Below, one piece after another: positions 13,014 through 26,167 of a stretch of DNA of 64,000 bases; position 1 is the stretch's first letter, and each line of letters opens with the position of its first letter. The notes under the pieces are model-generated. The model made no database searches, had not been told where the DNA came from, and saw only the letters and a list, made by a program, of their open reading frames with translations. Where the stretch lies: assembly GCA_035235625.1 (NCBI GenBank), contig CP141146.1, positions 8,798,501-8,862,500 on the forward strand. The letters run 5' to 3'. This DNA comes from Saururus chinensis (taxonomy: Eukaryota; Streptophyta; Magnoliopsida; Piperales; Saururaceae). The position numbers and the translations under genes are program-made.

Positions 13014-13232
13014 ATATTTCCTCCTCCTTACATTAATAGCTTCATTTGGTAAAAAAAAATTTGGTATATATTAATAGCTCTATTTTGTTAAATTTAAGTA
13101 GATGAGTACTTAGAAAGAAGTATCATGAGCTTATATTTCATTCTCTTATCTTAAAAGGTGGGTTTCACCATTCAATAAAAATTACTATTTTTTTAAATAT
13201 AGCTATTAGTACAGGATGGAGGGTATTGTTGA
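13014..13232. repeat. MITE-like element (TCCTCC...TTAATAGC)
   Basis: The left end has TCCTCCTTACATTAATAGC and the right end has AGCTATTAGTACAGGATGGAGGG, an inverted pair. The centre has GGTGGGTTTCACCATTCAATAAAAATTA, which is shared with the element at 46948. Confidence 0.55.
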
Positions 13233-13543
13233 TACTTGAGCCTGATTTCATGATACTCAGCTCAAAGTTAGACTTGAGTTTGATCGACTCTCTTGGCTAC
13301 AACTCAAGTAGGTAATTTGTTATATCGTACCAATATATCAAGTGGAGTGTTGAATCAATCTGTACATATGGAGGGAGAGATCCTATGTTCGAGTGGACCC
13401 TTTGTCATCTTGTACGTGTGAGTTGTACCAATAAATAAATACACTTGATACTCGAACCGAGCTTGAATACCATATACATGAAAATTGAGCTTGACCTTGA
13501 CCTAGGCTCCATCCACACCACTCTCTACCTTTATGATCGATTA

Positions 13544-14075
13544 GGGGTGTTAAAGTAAGCTCAAAAGCTCAATTTGGCTTGACTTGCAAAGCACAAACTC
13601 AAAGTTAGTCAAGCTAATCTCAAACATACTTTCATTTCATTTGACTCATCTTGGCTCAGTTTAAAGCTTGAGAAAAAGTTTGAGCTCACATTATATACAT
13701 TATTTTTTAAAATACATTTATGCAATATTACACACCACTATCTACATTGCATGTTTCCCAACCATCAAATATATCATTTTTAGGTACAAATACCCCAAGT
13801 TTTTTATTAGATGAAATAGATAATATGTTGCATAGGAATTAGAATTAATTTTTATAGTTCATTTTGTTTTCTAATCCCAACACATTGAACCACTCATGTG
13901 TCGTATTAGTGATTTTTTCCCTAAATATACCTCTAGCCACCAATTATAAAACCAAAAATGATTACAAGCTAAAGCAATTTGACTCAACTTGAGGTTGACT
14001 TCAACTCGAAATAGAAATTTCAAGATCAAGCTCAAAGAATCTAAAGTTCAATGAAGCTTGCCGGCTCACCCCCCA
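13544..14075. repeat. hAT-like non-autonomous element
   Basis: Starts TTAGGGGTGTTAAAGTAAGCTC and ends GCTTGCCGGCTCACCCCCCA. Both ends are rich in GAGCTTGA/TCAAGCTC motifs, typical of plant hAT-like MITEs. The ends are only partly complementary, so the borders are approximate. Confidence 0.4.
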
Positions 14076-14661
14076 CTTGATAGGTGAAAAGACTAAAAGA
14101 TAAAATAAGGGGATGGACATTGGCTCCACTTTGGCCATACCCTCTTGTTGTGTCCCAATCGGACACAAACAATACCTAGCTTCGAGTAGGGGAAAAAATG
14201 AGGAGTTTGGACGAAGGAAGAAGAAGAATAGTTTTTATTTTTGCATAAAAACAATGGAGGAAGATGACCCCCCTTTATGGGAGGGCGCGACTTCCTTGGG
14301 GTGTGTGTGCCAGTTGGTGGGCCCCATGCTAATTAGCGGGCCACCAGCTAGTTCGTTACAAATCATGAATCAATCCCCCCCAAAGTAAACTTAATATAAT
14401 AGGTCCTAAAAATAGAAAATAGTGCAAGGCGGGAGATGTCCCACCTCCTAAATAGCGTACACAACACCTCTACAAATACGAAGCATTTTCTATGCTCCCC
14501 ACTAACAAAGCTCCCAACATAAGGAATGCCTATGAGTCATCAACTTTTTGGATGAACAACTATCAATAAGGAGCATAGAGAATGCATCCCTACCAATATT
14601 AGTAAGGGCATCAACTACAAATTCTAACCTTGGAAAGCATATTCTTTGTTTTAATATTATA

Positions 14662-14768
14662 ATATACTCTCTTTATCCCATATTAATAGCTCTATATGAT
14701 TTTTTAAAATAAATTTATTTTAATTATTTTAATAAATCAAATACTATTAAAGTGGGATAGAGAAAATA
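14662..14768. repeat. Short MITE (ACTCTCTTTATCCCATATTAATAGC)
   Basis: The left end ACTCTCTTTATCCCATATTAATAG pairs with the right end CTATTAAAGTGGGATAGAGAAAAT. The roughly 105-bp AT-rich interior has no coding capacity. Confidence 0.6.
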
Positions 14769-14789
14769 CATATATGTACATGTATTGAT

Positions 14790-15310
14790 TTATATTAGAG
14801 TCCTCTTTGGATGAGCATGGGTCATGCGTGTTAGAGTGAGCCCGAGTATCTTCGGCATTCGGATTTTGATCCAACAACAAACATTACTTAGGGAGCATAT
14901 TGGTTTTTTGCCCCCTCTATTGTCGGAACTCAATCCAATGACTCATCATACCCGAGCTCTTGCTTACATGTGGGAGCCCAAGCTCATTCAAACTTTTTCC
15001 TTTTTATTAATTGTTTAAATTTAAAAAAATATCTCATACTGATTGTGTTATTTTATTTTTTTCATAATAAGAAATGGATATAATAAAAAAAATTGATAGA
15101 TGTTGTAAATAAGTTATGATATTGAAAAAAAATTATAAGAGCTCGAGCAGGCGACTACGTGAGCCTGGGCATCACGAGCCATCTTATCAAAATTTGATGG
15201 TACAAGGAGGCATAAAACCAATATGCCCCTAAGTTATGTATGCCATTAGATCAAATCTGATAGCATGTGATGCACGGGCTTATGCAGTCACGCCGGCTCA
15301 TATAAATGAG
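14790..15310. repeat. Fold-back element with about 200-bp imperfect inverted arms
   Basis: The left arm (about 14790-15010) contains AACATTACTTAGGGAGCATATTGGTTTT. The reverse complement of the right arm (about 15120-15310) contains ACATAACTTAGGGGCATATTGGTTTT. Both arms also carry GAGCC(C/T)G.G(T/C)ATC strings. A third diverged copy of the terminal motif (GAGCCCGAGTATCATGGGCC) is at 15783-15960. No transposase is present. Confidence 0.5.
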
Positions 15311-15584
15311 ACTATTATATGAACTTCAAATATCACTTCGACAACAAAAATTTTTGAGTAATCTGAGTCAAGCCAAGTGGATCGATGAGCCATTTTCAAG
15401 GCACAACTTAATTTTCTTTTTTGTCCAAAAAAAATAATTAGCAACGTATCCCAACTTCCATCAATATTCAGTTCTCATAACTTGGGTATTAATTAGAACA
15501 AAAAAAACATAATAAGATTTTTTGCGTTAGGCTTGGGTTGATGCTAGGGACGTTTCATTTTTCATTTTTTTTTATCAACAAACT

Positions 15585-15672
15585 CACTTGAGGTTAATTG
15601 GCCTCTTGTGGGAGAGGCCCAAGGTCAAATCTCATTGGCTTAAAATGTGTGAGAGTGTGTGAATCTTACCTA
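15585..15672 (+). repeat. Possible SINE fragment
   Basis: GGTTAATTGGCCTC followed 26 bases on by GGTCAAATCTC resembles pol III A and B boxes. A GTGTGAGAGTGTGTGAATC tail resembles Au-type plant SINEs. Short and diverged. Confidence 0.3.
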
Positions 15673-16065
15673 ATTAAAAAACTTTAGATTCATTAATTTA
15701 GCTATTTTATTAACTGATCAAATTTTATTATATTTATTCCAATATTCCATTGACTTAGATAAATACGCAAACTGTAAATATGAGCCCGAGTATCATGGGC
15801 CATCGAATTACGATTCGATGGCGGCAAATGGGAAAGTAACTTGTGTGCCCCATGTGTAATGTTTATTGGATTTCGATCTAACAGTTAAAGTTACATGCAC
15901 CCTAGCTTATTATAATTGGACCCATATATGAAGGTTGACTAGAGCATCACACTTTTTTATTTTGCCCTTAGATGAGAATTGGGCAGCTAGGATTTGCGCA
16001 GTTTACTTGGCTTACAGATATATGAGCCCATTGTATCTTCTGTTTCTTTCCTCTATATCTCTCTT

Positions 16066-16091
<26 letters not shown>
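16066..16091. repeat. (TA)n microsatellite
   Basis: 26 bases of uninterrupted TA dinucleotide. Confidence 0.9.
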
Positions 16092-16096
<5 letters not shown>

Positions 16097-17919
16097 AAAA
16101 TCAGAGCAATGAACAACTATTGTATTCACGTAAATGCATTTTCATTGGTTAAGGCAAGTGCTTTTCCAGAACCTCTCCACTTATCCAGATTCCAGGGTTC
16201 GTTAAACTTAAAAAATTCTTTACTTACATCACTAATCGCTTAACTACACATCGTCTATAACAGCTCCATCTGCCTTATTTATAGCCCCAAGTCTTAAGGT
16301 TCATGTTCAAATGCAAGTCATAGACACATAATTCTTGCCAATTAAATATTGCTTCTCCATTCCCCCCCTCTACTGACAATTTACCAATTTCTTTTTTAAA
16401 AAGAAAACTAATCAAGGAAAAGATAAGGTAATGGGTTTGGTGAAGGGATCATTGACTTCGGTCCTAAAATGCCAACAACGTAAGCCACCCAGTAAACAAA
16501 GAGATGACTTCTTCTGAACTTGGCCAAATGGCCAGTTCAATGCTTGAAAATTTCAGCCATACTTGTCAATTGACACAAGCAACACCCTGGGTCATGGTTT
16601 TTGGAATATGAATTCCTCCTAAGGTGATTGGTTTCTAGTCAGAAAATTTGCACAATATCTGCTGGCAATTAAGAACATTCCTAGGCTGACTTTCACCCCT
16701 CATACCCCAGACTTGGCCCTTTCGTGGTCAGTCTTCCGGTCTTTCCACACGCAGTTCTTGTTTTTCTTTAAAAATGTTGAACGCGGATTCCTCGTGGAAC
16801 TAATTTGCTAGTTAATGGATGTATTAATCTTCCTCTCCAATTTCCATAAGCCCAGGAATATTAAAAAAAAGAAGAGTATAAACATTGCTTCTCACTTTTC
16901 TTTAATACTCCTTACATTTCAAGCTCCTTTTAAGCTATGTTCATTTAGGGGCTCATTAGGCAAGGATTTAATTGTTGGGAGAATGCAATTCTATAATATA
17001 TCCATTTAATTTAGATTATTTTTAAATTAGTTTACAGGCCCACCAACAATCTAGATTGTTGGCCCAAATTATCTATTGAGAATTCCTTTAAAAAGAGGAG
17101 GATTGCCTTAGTACTTAAGATTGTGATGGAAATAATCAAGAGTGATAGATGGCTTACCAGTAGCCATTGATGCAAAACTCTTAACTTATTTCAGTAAATC
17201 CCTGTTTAATTGTTTAACTTGGGCTTTGGATGAGATTAATTATCTCATTTAATACCATAGGATGACTGGTGATATATTTATAACTAAATGGCAAGCCGAT
17301 GATCAAAATTTGTCACTTAAACCACAAATTAATGGACATTCAAATCTGAAGCCCATTACCTATGAAGTTTCCAAAGCCAATAAATAATATGTCAATGGAG
17401 AGCTTGGCTAATTCATGTAATCAATCCCAGAAGATTATAGTTTTTTTAATTTAGATATCAACATTTAATTTCATGGTATTATTTTTTATGTAATATGAGT
17501 TTGGTACCCATGTGGCTTCATGGAAGGTCGTACCAATCGACACAGGTATCTATCAACCGATATGTACCTATATTGGTCATTACAAATACATAAGGGTGGT
17601 ATGCCTTCTACATGAATCAAGAGTACATTTCTAGTGTTTTGGTCATATCATATCGTTACGGTTTATACATATTGATAGACAGATATCATGACCAATTTTC
17701 AATTTTTTTTCACAATTTGAACCAGCCACTTCATAGGTTTAAAGTTGACTATGTTCATATAAAATTATTTTACACTCATTTATATTTTTTATAAAAGTTA
17801 ATTTTTTTTTGCAATTACATGAGATCAATAAAAGTGTGTCCATATAATTTATGCAATTTTTTTAATATAATGTTCCATGCCTATGCACTTACTTACACAA
17901 CTACCATATGGGATTCCAT

Positions 17920-17998
17920 GTATATTTATTTGTCTCATATTAAGTGTCTTATTTGGCTTTAAAATAAACTAGAACACTTAATATGGGACAGAGGGACA
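17920..17998. repeat. Minimal MITE, about 80 bp
   Basis: TTTGTCTCATATTAAGTGTC and its near reverse complement GACACTTAATATGGGACAGAGGGACAAA-type end (ACACTTAATATGGGACAG) flank about 25 bases. Confidence 0.5.
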
Positions 17999-18327
17999 AA
18001 TAGTTTATAGGGCACATATTTTTGTTATATATTACAATGAGCCTAATTCACTATACAAAAGATTGACCCACATTTGAGTTTATTCGTAACATTGCCTCCT
18101 CTTATCTTAAAATCTTTTGTGAGGATGGTCATCATCTAAGAATTACATACTCCTTAAATCAACATGTATTACTAATATTAGTGTTCTATGTTTACTTATA
18201 ACTTTCTTTTTTCATCTATTATGTCTTTAGTATGTATTATAGGTTCATACCCATTCGATGCATACCAAATATTTCATCCATGCATTTACATGTCAGTAGT
18301 CATTTATACAAAGAAAAATATTTTTGT

Positions 18328-18463
18328 GACATTGAAAAATCAACGTTAAAAAACTACTTCATCATTTCAAAACCGTTGATGGGTGGAACCTATAAAAATG
18401 GGCCCCACTCATCAACGGTTTTGAGATGAAGAAGTAGTTTTTTGACGTTGATTTCTCAACGTC
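18328..18463. repeat. 53-bp inverted repeat, hairpin MITE
   Basis: The left arm 18328-18380 and the reverse complement of the right arm 18411-18463 match at 48 of 53 positions, around a 30-base loop. The arm ends GACATTGA/GACGTTGA are followed outward by TGTTAT-like bases. A related terminus (AACGTCAGTGTAACATCAC) is seen at 27541-27560. Confidence 0.8.
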
Positions 18464-18984
18464 AGAATAACATTACTCTTATACAAATTCATGGCCTTCC
18501 ATGTGTAGGTCTCACGTCAAATTTCTATCCAACCAATCTGTCCAACTAAATCCTCCAACTTAACCTTAATTTGATAAAAAATGTGAGCCCAAGTGAGCCT
18601 TATGTGAGGTAAATTTGTTACGTCCAACCAAAAACGACTTGGAGGGTTTTATTGGACAATTTTGTTAGGTGTATAACATCATCCAAGTGCACAATGTGTT
18701 TTCTTACAACTTTCTGAAAACACTTAGATAATTAATTAAACCGTCCAATGCAATAGTTAAAATTGAAGTTCAATGCATTCTCATAAGAGCAAGACTTGAT
18801 ATATGTATGATGGAATGCAACTCTTGCATTGGATGGCTTATATATATGAAATGGCAATTTCAGCTCAAACCCAGAAAAAAAGCTTTTTTGTTGATTTCAA
18901 AAATAAGGGCCCTATTAATATTTGTTGAGGACGGAACTAAGAGAAATTGAAAGAACATAAAAATGGGGGACTATAAATTTTAAG

Positions 18985-19270
18985 TCAATTCAGGCGAATG
19001 GGTCCCTTTCATCAAAATACTTCAACCTCACTGTCTAATTAATTACTGAAATTACATTTCCTAATTTAGGTCCCTAAAAGCTATATAAGAAATGAGAGAG
19101 CCCAACTAGGATTTAAAGACCCCTTTTAACAATAGGGGTCTATCAAATTCAGGGTTATTTTAATACATGAAGCCCGTTTATTTAACCTTATCAATTTTTT
19201 AATAATTAATTTAGAATTAAAACTTTAACCCGCCTTGAGAAGTGGGTCTCACTTATCAATAAGGGCCTAA
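18985..19270. repeat. Dispersed repeat, copy A
   Basis: Shares an ordered series of motifs with 56760-57065: TTCAA(C/T)CTCAC, ATTACATTT(C/T)CTAATTT(A/G)GGTC, then AGGATTTAAA and TTAAAACTTT with GGGTCTCACTTATCAA. Coding capacity is absent. Confidence 0.55.
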
Positions 19271-20433
19271 ACTTCACAATGTATAACTCCATGATTTAAA
19301 CTTATGACCCTATGAAAATAGGTTTCTAACAACTCAACCTGAGAAACATAAACACAGGTTAGACATGAAAATACCACCTCTCTCTGTATATATAGTAAGT
19401 ATTAAACCCTAGTTATGGGAGAAGGGCCTTCTACTCCGCCATTACTCTCTTTATCAGTCAAACTTAAATTGGTTACAAAAGATTAGATAGATAGATTGGC
19501 TTACATACATATTAATGACTGGTATATATTAGTAACTTCTAAGAGCTTTTTGCGATCAGATTTGCAGTCTTAAATCTTAATATGTCCAAACTGTGCCACT
19601 GGGGAGGGACCACTGAATTTCTTGCATCTAGCTCCTTCTAAATCAGTCACTGTTGTACTCAGTATTTAGACCCAACTTGCTAGTCATTGTTATATTTATA
19701 CATCCGATACTAGGCTAGCCAGTACACGTGATGCTCCAGAATGAAGCCATTCCATCCACCCTGTGACTTTTGAAAGGCCCATAACATAGACAGTATACAC
19801 GCTTTGACCTTAACAGTTATCAGCATTTAGAATGAAGGTCAACCTCACGCTGTCGTCTTTGCCGTCTTACCTAGTTCTACCCAATATTGTTTGAAAATAT
19901 TTACTATGCGATCTTATATTTCAAATATTCATCGTGGGGCATTGATAGTCTTCGCATCTTCGCGTAATTTTGAGGGGAGGGTGGGATATAATTATATGTT
20001 TGTCCCTTATATTATATTCTTTGGAAATATTTACTATGCAATTAAAGTTGCGCGATCCCACCACGCGCATGCGCCAAGCGCATTTAAAGAGGGTTTATGT
20101 TGTTTTCTTACCTGCCTCCTTCCATCCATGCTCTCCTTTGTCTTCCTTGCTCCTCCTAGGACCTCTAACACTTTATCTCTTAGTGGCCTTGTTTTTATTT
20201 TTTTTAATTTTTTGTTGTTTATCTTTGTACACATAATATTAAGATGTATGAAATTTGTATAGTAGCACATTCCCCAACACTTTCACATCTCAAGCTTAAA
20301 TAACTTACAATTTGTACAAATGATAAGATATACTCCTACATGTTATCATTTCAAAATGGGATACTTTACAATTTATATATACAAAATATGCATTTAATTA
20401 AATGTGTCGATAAACAAGTCTTATTGATGTTAA

Positions 20434-20632
20434 TTACTCCCTCTATCTCATATTGATAGTAACATTTGAAAAAATAATAATTTTTATTAAATAGTAAAAC
20501 CCACATTTAAGAGAATAGAAAATAAGTTTATAATATTTTTTTTAAATACCTAATTATTTAAATTGAATAAAATTAAACTATTAATATAAAAAAATTAAAT
20601 AAAATTATTAATGTGGGATGAACAGAGTATTT
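20434..20632. repeat. MITE-like element (ACTCCCTCTATCTCATATTGATAG)
   Basis: The left end ACTCCCTCTATCTCATATTGATAG is inverted relative to the right end TTATTAATGTGGGATGAACAGAGTA. The interior ATTTTTATTAAATAGTAAAACCCACATTTAAG is shared with the element near 48100. Confidence 0.6.
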
Positions 20633-22049
20633 TTTAGCAAGAATTGACGTACTTGGTATTGAGCAAGGAGTGATTTATTTAAGGACCAGGACGCTACACA
20701 ACTATAGGACAAAAAACAAATTTTAGTCGGACCATACCAACAACATGCCTTCATTAATAACTTTATTTAATTTTTAAAATGACCACGACATCCCTAGCCC
20801 CCTTGGCTTCGCCTTTACAAATGTATCGGTTAACTCAGGACAAATGGAGCATTATTTTATAGCACATCTCTCAAGCATAATTGCATACACCTACATTGAA
20901 TTCCTTTTTGGTTTACAAATTTCAATAAGAATGATACAATGGGAAGTCTAATTGTCTAAAGCTAATTTATTAATTTAACTTATTATTCAGGGAAGATTAC
21001 TCCATTGGATGTATGGGCCAACCTACATTGCACATACAAGGCAAATTCAGGGGACAGCTACAAGGCCCATGGGCTCGGCCCACACGCCAGAACAGTTGGC
21101 AGCACTGGCGGAAACAGGGAAGATCCGATATCGTGCCGGAGAGCAGACGGCAGACGACCCGCGAAGACGAAGCCCGCATCTGCAAGGGACACCACCCACG
21201 TGACTGACGAAGCTACAAGCCGCGTACGGCCGCAGAATGCGGGGCCCACATCCGCATCTAACTTCATCCTCGCATTTAATTCTGGTCACATGTTGGCTTG
21301 CATCTACCACTTGCGGTCCCCAGGCCCACTCTCTCCAATCCGGGCCTCCCAAAATTTAATCTGGTTGTTGGCCCAGACGACCCCATTTATTGCCCACATT
21401 TACTCACTTGGTCAAGTGGGCCCCCGCCTCCCTCTCTAATCTATTTTCGTTTATGAGGTTTTTGTTGTTAATGAGATGGTGAGGCTTCACTGGCACAAGA
21501 AAAATGTGTTTTTCTTGACCAGGACCGGATTTAATAACCAATGGGCATGTGGAGGGGGGTATATATATGAGAACTGTTATATCCATTTCCCTAAATTTCT
21601 ATATTACTCATATGTGGCAGCGTCAAAGTTGGTTAGGCTAGACAAGTGCCCAATCGAATTGTATTAATGGCCTAAAATTAAGACGTACGATATCTTCACA
21701 ATGTCGACATTAATGAGGTTTTTCGTAATCTTTGTGCGCTAGACTGTGCCTTATTGATTTCGGACTAAACGGTCAGTAAAACTTCACTCCACTAGTGAAT
21801 CTTCATCAGCGAATTTGAGTTCATGTCCTACTATTTACAACCTCACTAGAGGGGCAGGCAATCCCGAGTTCCTAAGACGCTAGTAATGGAGATATGATGA
21901 ACGGAGACGGGTTAGGCAGATGGGTTCTATGCCCTTTACTACTATGTCCCTACAGCACTAATAGATGGGTTTTTTGCTCCCTACTACCATTATGTAACTT
22001 ATAATTATGTTAACAAAACTCATCTACAATGATTATATCTTCACTTATC

Positions 22050-22136
22050 TAACGCATATTTCTTCCGTCCAATATTAATAACACCAACCAAATGAAGCTA
22101 TTAATCTTGGCTATTAATCTAGGATAAATGGAGTAT
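22050..22136. repeat. Short MITE fragment
   Basis: TTCTTCCGTCCAATATTAATA on the left and TATTAATCTAGGATAAATGGAGTA on the right are imperfectly inverted. Confidence 0.4.
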
Positions 22137-22715
22137 GATATATATAGCTCGATTCAACCAGCAAAGAAACTTTGTGCTCTAAGATATTGGTTTTCTTACG
22201 CATAACACATGAGATCAATTCCTTTAGTGAAATTTTATTAATAGAGTCCTTGGTGAAACTTCACAACCATGGATAAGGGAAATATGCTATTGAAGGTGAA
22301 ACTTTAATCAGCCATGGACACCCGGAAAAATTGATGTCACACACATTAGTGCACTAACACAAATGCGGGTAGCTAATGCGGTAATGACTAAACTTCCTCC
22401 AATATTAGTGATTTACAATTAGTGAAGCTTCACCAAGGATTTAATTTCTTTAGACATCAAAGCAACCCCCCATGTTAAAAAAATAAATTTAAAATTGCAT
22501 TTCATCATTTATCAATTATAGGTTCAATTAATTTTTTTGTTACCTATAAGCTTAATTAATTAATATATGGCGTGTTTATTTCAGGACCCTTAATCTTGCA
22601 ATAAATTTGTTTGTTTCCAGATATCTCCTTGGGGGGTGGGTGCTAGTGCCTCATTTCTGGTTGAGGCCCAACTGAAAACCAGCGAAGGGAAAGCTTCCAA
22701 CACAGCCAGTGGAAG

Positions 22716-25046
22716 ATGGGAATGAAACAGGAAAAGAAAGGAGGAAGAAGAGATGCAGCTGAGCCATCAACCACCATGACCGTGGCCTCTTCTTCTTCTT
22801 CCTCCTTCCGTGCTTCCCCTTGTACAGAGCCCTTCTCCCCCTTGTTCACCCCGGTATGTTTGTTTGTTCCTCGTTCATCCTTCGCTCCTCTTCTCCGCCT
22901 TCATCTTCATCTCCATTTCTGACATGTCTTTTGTTTTTTTTTTTTCTGTGTGTTTCTCTTTTCTGTACTGAAAGATTTCTGAGCAGGAAGAGATGGGCAG
23001 GACGGAAGTCGGGCAGGTGAGGTGCTTTGTTACCAGGGCCAGGACGCCGGACAAGACATACAAGCACCAGCCCACGCCACTCCACTGCCCTGCCAGCCGG
23101 GCATCTGGCGAGGAACCTGAAGATGATGACGGGGGCCGGTCAGTCTCCTGCAACAAATGCCGACCCAGCTCCCGGGACAAGATCTCCATCGTCCCCCTCG
23201 ACCCTGGACGGAAGCGAGCCTCCTCGGCCACCCCCACCCTTAGCCCCGTTCCCAACGGTCTGTTCAAGAACATCTTCTCCTCCCTCACCCGGAAGAGCCC
23301 CCGTCCGGGCGATTCCTCCTCCTCCGCTGCCTCGTCGGTCGCCGGTAAGGAGGAACATTGGAAGCTGGCCCTGGCGGAGCTCTCCCACAAGCTCCTCCAG
23401 GCCAGCCGGAAGCGGGACGAGGCCCTAGTCGAGGCCGCCCGGCTCAAGCTCTCCGTGTCCGAGCTTGAGAAGAAGCTCGACAAGCTCGAGCTATACTGCC
23501 GCGACCTCCGGTCCGGTCTCGATGTCTGCACCGGCACAGAGACGGGAGGAAGCTCCGGCGCCAGCCTGGTTCTGGTCGTGGAGCCGTTCCTGCGCGCGGT
23601 GGGAGATGCCCGAGGCGGCGTGCGCCAACTAAGCCGTTCGCTGGCGCTACAATTGCGGCAGGCCGGCGCGGGGAAGGTAGCTGAGCGCGTGGCGGCGCTT
23701 CTCCAGCCGCAAGAGCCGAAGGCCAGCGCGCCGAGCCGCCATGCCAGGAGCCTGGTGTTCTACATGGAGGCGCTCCTGAACCGGGCCTTCTACGATGACT
23801 TCGAATCGTCCGGTTTCCAGAAGGGCGTGTCGAACCCGATACTGGGCCCGAAACAGCGATGTGAGGCGAATTTTGCCGCCTACACGCTGCTAAGAGGGCT
23901 CACTTGGGATGAGGTGCTCATCAAGGGCACCAGGCACTTCAGCGAGGACTTTAGCAGGTATACTTGTTATTGCAATTATGTTATTTTTTGTTATTTTAAG
24001 TCCATTAAATATGGGTAACCCAATGTTTACGAGTCATCGGATGAAAATCCAACATTACATATTAATTACGTACTAATAATGTGTATTAAACTTGGGCTCT
24101 ACAGGTTATTAACCGCATTATCTCTGTTTTAATATGTATCATCAAATATTGATCTGACAGCCCATGATACAGCATGTAATATACTGACACGTGAAATGGG
24201 GCACACATTAATTTTTTCTTATTACTATTGTTGTTGTTATTGTCATTGCTAATTATGTAAATTTTATATTTTTGTTATTATGATGAGTGATCCTTACATG
24301 TTTGACACGGTCCTCTTAGTCCTAACCCCAAGCACATGGGGTGGAAGGCTTATTAATATCATATGGACCTAATCAGTGGCGGAGCTATTATATAATTATT
24401 AGATGTGTCTAAGTAGAAGAAAAAGGATTGGTCTAGGCCCCCATGATATTTCACCTCTGGTTCCGCCACTGGACCCAATGAAGCCTAGTGATAAGAGGCA
24501 CTAAATGCACTATAGTTAAAAAATGTAGAAATGATTTGTAGTGGATTAGTGGTATATACCCACTATAGGTGATTATGAAAACAAATGATGATTACAATGA
24601 TGATGATGATAATAAAAATAAATGATGATTATAATGATGATAGTAATATAGAAGATAAACTAATAATTTTGGTGTGATTTGGGTGAATTAGGTTTTGTGA
24701 CCGGAAGATGAGTGAGATAGTGGGGATGTTGGGCTGGAGTCGGGCATGGCCGGAGGCGGTGTTGCAAGCATTTTTCGGGGCGGCCAAGGGGGTGTGGCTG
24801 GTGCACCTGCTAGCCTTTGCAGTGCACCCGAGCTTGCCCATCTTCCGGGTGGAGAAGGGAACCAAGTTTGACGGCGGGTACATGGAGGACTTGGCTGGAG
24901 GTGTCGGCGGCGAGACAAGACGGCTAGTACCGGGCACGGTGCTCGCCATGGTGGCTCCGGGGTTTTACGTGCATAGCAGCGTCGTCAAGTGCAAGGTGCT
25001 TTGCCGGTATAACCAACATACCAAAGGCACAGCGGAGGGAAATTAG
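22716..25046 (+). CDS. IRKI: IRK-interacting protein-like (DUF641/GIL1 family)
   Basis: Plant-specific DUF641 protein of the group with GIL1 and the partner of receptor kinase IRK; probably cytoplasmic, with a signalling or scaffold role. Three exons: 22716-22853, 22975-23957, 24692-25046. Phases are 0 and 2, introns GT-AG, protein 491 aa. Exon 1 ends in FTP and exon 2 begins ISE, giving the FTPI motif seen near the N-terminus of IRKI. Residues 105-122 hold a Cys pair and a KISIVPLD block, 136-152 a PNGLFKNIFSSLTRK block. Residues 173-222 form a coiled coil (WKLALAELSHKLLQASRKRD...), the DUF641 signature. Exon 3 carries MSEIVGMLGWSRAWPE and the C-terminal FYVHSSVVKCKVL. A second ATG at 22722 could also start. 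The gene is intact and GC-rich, unlike its surroundings. The long antisense frame 22875-23537 is a shadow. Confidence 0.93.
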
Positions 25047-25331
25047 GTTTGATAATTAGGAAGATTACATGGGAGAAGGAAGCAAGGAAATGTTGAACAT
25101 GGTGTGGCCCGAGTACATGTTCGATGTTGAAAATGTAAAGTGTGATATTGCGCAATTTTGATCTTATTGGTGCTCGGTGATGAGCCCTGATCGCATGGGC
25201 CTAATAGATTTGAGGTGAAGTTAACTCATTTCGATTAATTTTCAACATGCTACTTGATAACTTGGTCAAAAATAGAATACAAGTTCCAAATGATGATATG
25301 ACATAGAAAAGCAAAGAGGGTAGTATCATGT

Positions 25332-25441
25332 TCCCTCCATCCTATATTAATCACGTTATTTGTTTTTTTAAAGTAAATTAATTTTAGTTTATTTTAAAAT
25401 TTTAAATAGAAATATTAATATGGTCAAGATGGAAGGAATGG
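25332..25441. repeat. Short MITE
   Basis: TTCCCTCCATCCTATATTAATCACG on the left is inverted relative to ATATTAATATGGTCAAGATGGAAGGAA on the right. Confidence 0.55.
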
Positions 25442-26167
25442 GATTTTAAGGAATAAAAGGATGTCAATAAGATGTAAATGTTATTGTTTATAGATTTTAA
25501 ACTTTATTTTGACTGAAAAATTCTATAAGTTGAGTTAACTTCTTTGCCTTTTTAGTCAAATTCCACTGTGACTCGAAATTTTATTGATGCCTTGGGTGAC
25601 TCCATTGATTCCCGAGGCAATTCCAAAACTCTTCAAACTTCATTAGCGTGTTAATAGACCTTCATTTTGTCTATAATATTTTCTTTTCAAATTTGTAAAA
25701 AATAAGCATATAAAATTATTCAACTCTAAGCTTAGTCTCATGCTAATTGGAATATTAAATTGTATTAATTTATATTTTAATCTGTTCATAAAATAGTGTG
25801 ATATTTGCACAACTGTCTACATTTTTACACTAAATTCAGTGCATTTGTATACTATTTTTTAACTAAAACTAATATTTTAGTATATTAGTATGCTTAAGAT
25901 TTTAGTACTCCTATATCATTCAATTGAGCCCTTTAAGACTCTGAATTGACTCTACTCAAATAGTTTTGAAGCCAAGTTATGTATATGGGAGGTGGGCCAT
26001 TCGTCAATATATCAAAACATACTCCCTCTGTTTCATTTAGTTTTTAGTTTATTTTGAAAAACTAAATAAAATAAATATAGGATATAAATCACCATAACAT
26101 ATAAACCATTTTTGTAGGCCTAACACCTATCCCGACTGGTTGGATCCTTCTCTACCTAGTGCTTAGG

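Larger units (their letters stand above)
16092..22600. other. Gene-free interval
   Basis: AT-rich DNA without a supportable gene. It includes a short MITE (17920-17998), a hairpin element (18328-18463), a dispersed repeat copy (18985-19270), another MITE (20434-20632) and a GC-rich stretch at 21005-21450. The GC-rich stretch has open frames on both strands and a CACGTG motif at about 21197, but no recognisable domain. Confidence 0.5.

Noticed and set aside
21005..21439. Overlapping frames on both strands in a GC-rich stretch
   Set aside because: No frame shows a conserved domain or a splice structure; open because of composition.
23027..23428. 133-residue plus-strand frame
   Set aside because: Out-of-frame overlap of the IRKI-like exon 2; Pro/Ser/Arg-rich translation of a GC-rich exon.
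22875..23537. 220-residue minus-strand frame
   Set aside because: It is antisense to the IRKI-like exon 2, whose protein is clearly conserved; Ser/Arg-rich shadow.
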